DNA of 64,000 bases from Pelagicoccus sp. SDUM812002 (lineage in GTDB: Bacteria > Verrucomicrobiota > Verrucomicrobiia > Opitutales > Opitutaceae): assembly GCF_031127835.1 (NCBI RefSeq), contig NZ_JARXHX010000005.1, positions 62,001 through 126,000 of the forward strand, read 5' to 3'. Position 1 is the first letter of the stretch; each line of letters starts with the position of its first letter. Both the position numbers and the translations under genes were made by a program. Of this stretch, positions 62,436 through 64,000 are shown one piece after another. Under the pieces are notes generated by a model that was not told where the DNA came from, made no database searches, and saw nothing but the letters and a program-made list of their open reading frames with translations.

Positions 62436-63062
62436 TTAAGGGTCTAGACCAGTGTCCGATTTGTCGGTCTGCACTCGAGCAGCACTAAGGATGGCATTGA
62501 CCATTCCGCGTGAAAAACCGGCAAGTCTCTCGAGCCGGTCTTCAGCTCGAGCCTTCGTCCATAACGCATAGACCACTCCCATCAAATGCTCCGCAAGGCT
62601 AGTGACGTCTGCTTTGGTGTTCAGCTCGCCAGTACTCTTTGCTTCGTCCAGCCGCGATTCAAACCAGCCTTCGATGTAAGCTGTGTAATGGGAGAGCGCT
62701 TTTGCGATCTCAGGGCGATCGGGGGCAATTTCCATTTGAGCATTCATGAGAAAACAGCCGCGCCGCGATTCGTCGTTTGAAAGCCCTTCAGCTAGTATTT
62801 CGAAGTAGCTCGAGATTTGGCCGAGGTAGGTGTCTGCTTCTTCCGCTTTGGTGTGGAGGCTCGCCATCGATTGGCCGTAGCGGTGCACGCATTCCATGAA
62901 CAGGCCATCCTTGTTGCCATAAGAGGCGTACAGGCTTCCCGCCAATACTCCCGTCGCTTCTGTCAGATCCTTTATGGATACGCCGCGATAGCCGCGCTCC
63001 CAAAAGAGCTCAGTCGCTCGTTCGAGGGTCTCCTCGCGGCAATGTTTCATTGGTCTGGCCAT
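62436..63062 (-). CDS. TetR/AcrR-family transcriptional repressor
   Basis: 208 residues. The N-terminal HTH reads EETLERATELFWERGYRGVS, then IKDLTEATGVLAGSLYASYG and NKDGLFMECVHRYG, a standard TetR pattern. The C-terminal part (EESR-type GCFLMNAQMEIAPDRPEIAK, then WFESRLDEAKSTGELNTKAD) is the YxaF/LmrA-like ligand-binding domain. It is divergent from the SDR gene across 120 bases holding two similar palindromic sites, so it probably represses its own and the SDR promoter until a small ligand binds. Confidence 0.92.
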   Translation of the reverse strand: MARPMKHCREETLERATELFWERGYRGVSIKDLTEATGVLAGSLYASYGNKDGLFMECVHRYGQSMASLHTKAEEADTYLGQISSYFEILAEGLSNDESRRGCFLMNAQMEIAPDRPEIAKALSHYTAYIEGWFESRLDEAKSTGELNTKADVTSLAEHLMGVVYALWTKARAEDRLERLAGFSRGMVNAILSAARVQTDKSDTGLDP

Positions 63063-63084
63063 TGAATGGAAACCTTAGGGTTTT

Positions 63085-63100
63085 TGAGCGATCGTTCAAT
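63085..63100. promoter_or_regulatory. TetR operator-like site 1
   Basis: TGAGCGATCGTTCAAT: imperfect palindrome (TGA-GCGATCGT-TCA). It matches site 2 at 14 of 16 positions and lies 23 bases from the TetR start codon. Confidence 0.6.
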
Positions 63101-63123
63101 CAAATTGCCCGGCAATTCGTTTA

Positions 63124-63139
63124 TGAGTGAACGTTCAAT
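63124..63139. promoter_or_regulatory. TetR operator-like site 2
   Basis: TGAGTGAACGTTCAAT containing the perfect palindrome TGAACGTTCA. Centre-to-centre spacing to site 1 is 39 bases. It lies 44 bases before the SDR start codon. Confidence 0.65.
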
Positions 63140-63182
63140 AATAAGTCGTTTAACACCTAAACATTACAGAGCTGGAAACACC

Positions 63183-63929
63183 ATGAGCCTACCTATCAAA
63201 AACTCAGTCGCATTCGTCACTGGCAGTAACCGCGGCATCGGGCGCGCTATCGTCGAAGCCCTGCTGGAACGCGGCGCGAAAAAGGTCTACGCTGCCGCCC
63301 GCAATATATCTTCTCTAGACAGCCTTGCATCCTCACATCCCGGTCGCGTCGTGCCCGTCGCGTTAGACGTGACCAACGCTGATCAAATCACCGACGTGCA
63401 AAAAATCGCGCCAGACGTTAATCTCTTAGTTAACAATGCCGGTTACGCTGTGATGAAGGACACCTTTGCGGTTTCAGATGAGGATGCCCGAGCCCTGTTT
63501 GAGATCAATTATTGGGGACCATTCAATCTTACCCGTGCCTTCGCCCCTGCCATCGTAGAAAACGGCGGCGGAATCATCGTAAACATCGCCAGTGTAGTCG
63601 CTTTGACGAACTTCCCGTTCGTAAGCTCCTACAGCGATTCGAAGGCCGCCGTTCATTCACTCGTATCCGGAACGCGCTTACAGCTCGCCGATAAAGGCGT
63701 GACGGTCATGGGCGTGTACCCTGGACCTGTTGACACGGATATGGCCAAGGATGTGCCAATGGAGAAATCATCTCCACAGGACGTTGCTGCCGAGATCCTC
63801 GATGGAATCGAGTCGGGGGCCGACGAGGTATTTCCTGATCCGTTTGCCAAAACTTTCGCCGCCGCATATTTCGCCGGTCACAAGGCCTTGGAACTGCAAG
63901 TCGCCGCATCGGCCGCGCAAGAGGCCTGA
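63183..63929 (+). CDS. Short-chain dehydrogenase/reductase
   Basis: 248 residues from the ATG at 63183, with GAGCTGGA just upstream; the 39-codon in-frame extension before it runs through the operators and is rejected. SDR signature: cofactor loop VAFVTGSNRGIGRAIVEALL, NNAG in DVNLLVNNAGYAVMKDT, active site Ser in IIVNIASVVAL, and YSDSKAA (Tyr and Lys). Classical SDR size. Substrate unknown. It is divergent from the TetR regulator and has its own terminator, so it is probably a ligand-inducible monocistronic oxidoreductase. Confidence 0.92.
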   Translation: MSLPIKNSVAFVTGSNRGIGRAIVEALLERGAKKVYAAARNISSLDSLASSHPGRVVPVALDVTNADQITDVQKIAPDVNLLVNNAGYAVMKDTFAVSDEDARALFEINYWGPFNLTRAFAPAIVENGGGIIVNIASVVALTNFPFVSSYSDSKAAVHSLVSGTRLQLADKGVTVMGVYPGPVDTDMAKDVPMEKSSPQDVAAEILDGIESGADEVFPDPFAKTFAAAYFAGHKALELQVAASAAQEA

Positions 63930-63953
63930 ATATTGTAAGAAAGTTACGAATAC

Positions 63954-63983
63954 AAGACGAGCGATATACTGCTCGTCTTTTTT
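63954..63983 (+). terminator. Intrinsic terminator after the SDR gene
   Basis: AAGACGAGC and GCTCGTCTT arms, 8-base loop, followed by TTTT. It lies 25 bases after the SDR stop. Confidence 0.9.
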
Positions 63984-64000
63984 CTTCTCCGTATAGCGGT

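Noticed and set aside
1-64000. Search for CRISPR arrays, tRNA and rRNA genes.
   Set aside because: No regularly spaced repeat array, no cloverleaf with a TTCGA-type T-loop context and no rRNA-like stretch was noticed by eye. A tool search would be needed to exclude a missed tRNA.

Overview
The window looks like chromosomal DNA of a Verrucomicrobiota bacterium, probably of the Opitutia (Pelagicoccus or Puniceicoccus-like). This rests on the family mix: DUF2805, DUF5989 and DUF2911 proteins, large CSLREA/beta-helix exported proteins, IetAS, and several secreted proteins ending in a 'W...YR(L/I)R' tail module that is common in this phylum. The assignment is inference; there is no rRNA marker here. 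I saw no rRNA, tRNA or CRISPR array. Many genes are monocistronic, with long non-coding gaps between them.

Layout. 0-6 kb: a truncated secreted beta-helix protein, a DUF2805 protein, a BioF-fold PLP enzyme, a small membrane protein, a DUF2911 protein and a secreted protein. 6.4-11.1 kb: a four-gene operon (SGNH/TPR protein, NodU/CmcH-type carbamoyltransferase, SxtJ-like and DUF5989 membrane proteins) that probably carbamoylates a cell-surface or exported molecule. 11.1-24.5 kb: mostly reverse-strand envelope, stress and regulatory genes (gluconate-dehydrogenase-3-like, alpha/beta hydrolase, double DUF892, beta-propeller, lytic transglycosylase, DUF421, DoxX, RsbRD-type histidine kinase, two LuxR-type regulators).

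24.3-35.1 kb is an accessory region. A DUF900 hydrolase sits between an intact LuxR-type gene and a decayed copy of that gene's 5' part. Next comes an AT-rich run of four unrecognised envelope-type genes (26.7-30.6 kb). A 0.48-kb element with terminal inverted repeats follows, then the two-gene IetAS anti-phage system (subtilase plus AAA+ ATPase), then the C-terminal remnant of an IS200/RAYT-like transposase.

35.3-54.4 kb: a TPR protein, a decayed PDZ fragment and its intact paralogue, two very large CSLREA beta-helix exported proteins, a CocE/NonD hydrolase with an EF-hand-like loop, a Dabb protein, a wrecked hybrid histidine kinase between imperfect direct repeats, a membrane-embedded KAP-like P-loop ATPase, an orphan C-terminal tail fragment and a PAP2 phosphatase. 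54.9-59.3 kb: an adenylation-carrier-reductase enzyme translationally coupled to a sodium:solute symporter, which suggests uptake followed by ATP/NAD(P)H-dependent reduction of a carboxylate. 60-64 kb: a small exported protein, a secreted esterase, and a divergent TetR/SDR pair with two matching operator-like palindromes.

The least-described candidates for new biology are the carboxylate reductase-symporter pair, the AT-rich four-gene envelope operon beside IetAS, and the SGNH-carbamoyltransferase-SxtJ-DUF5989 cassette.
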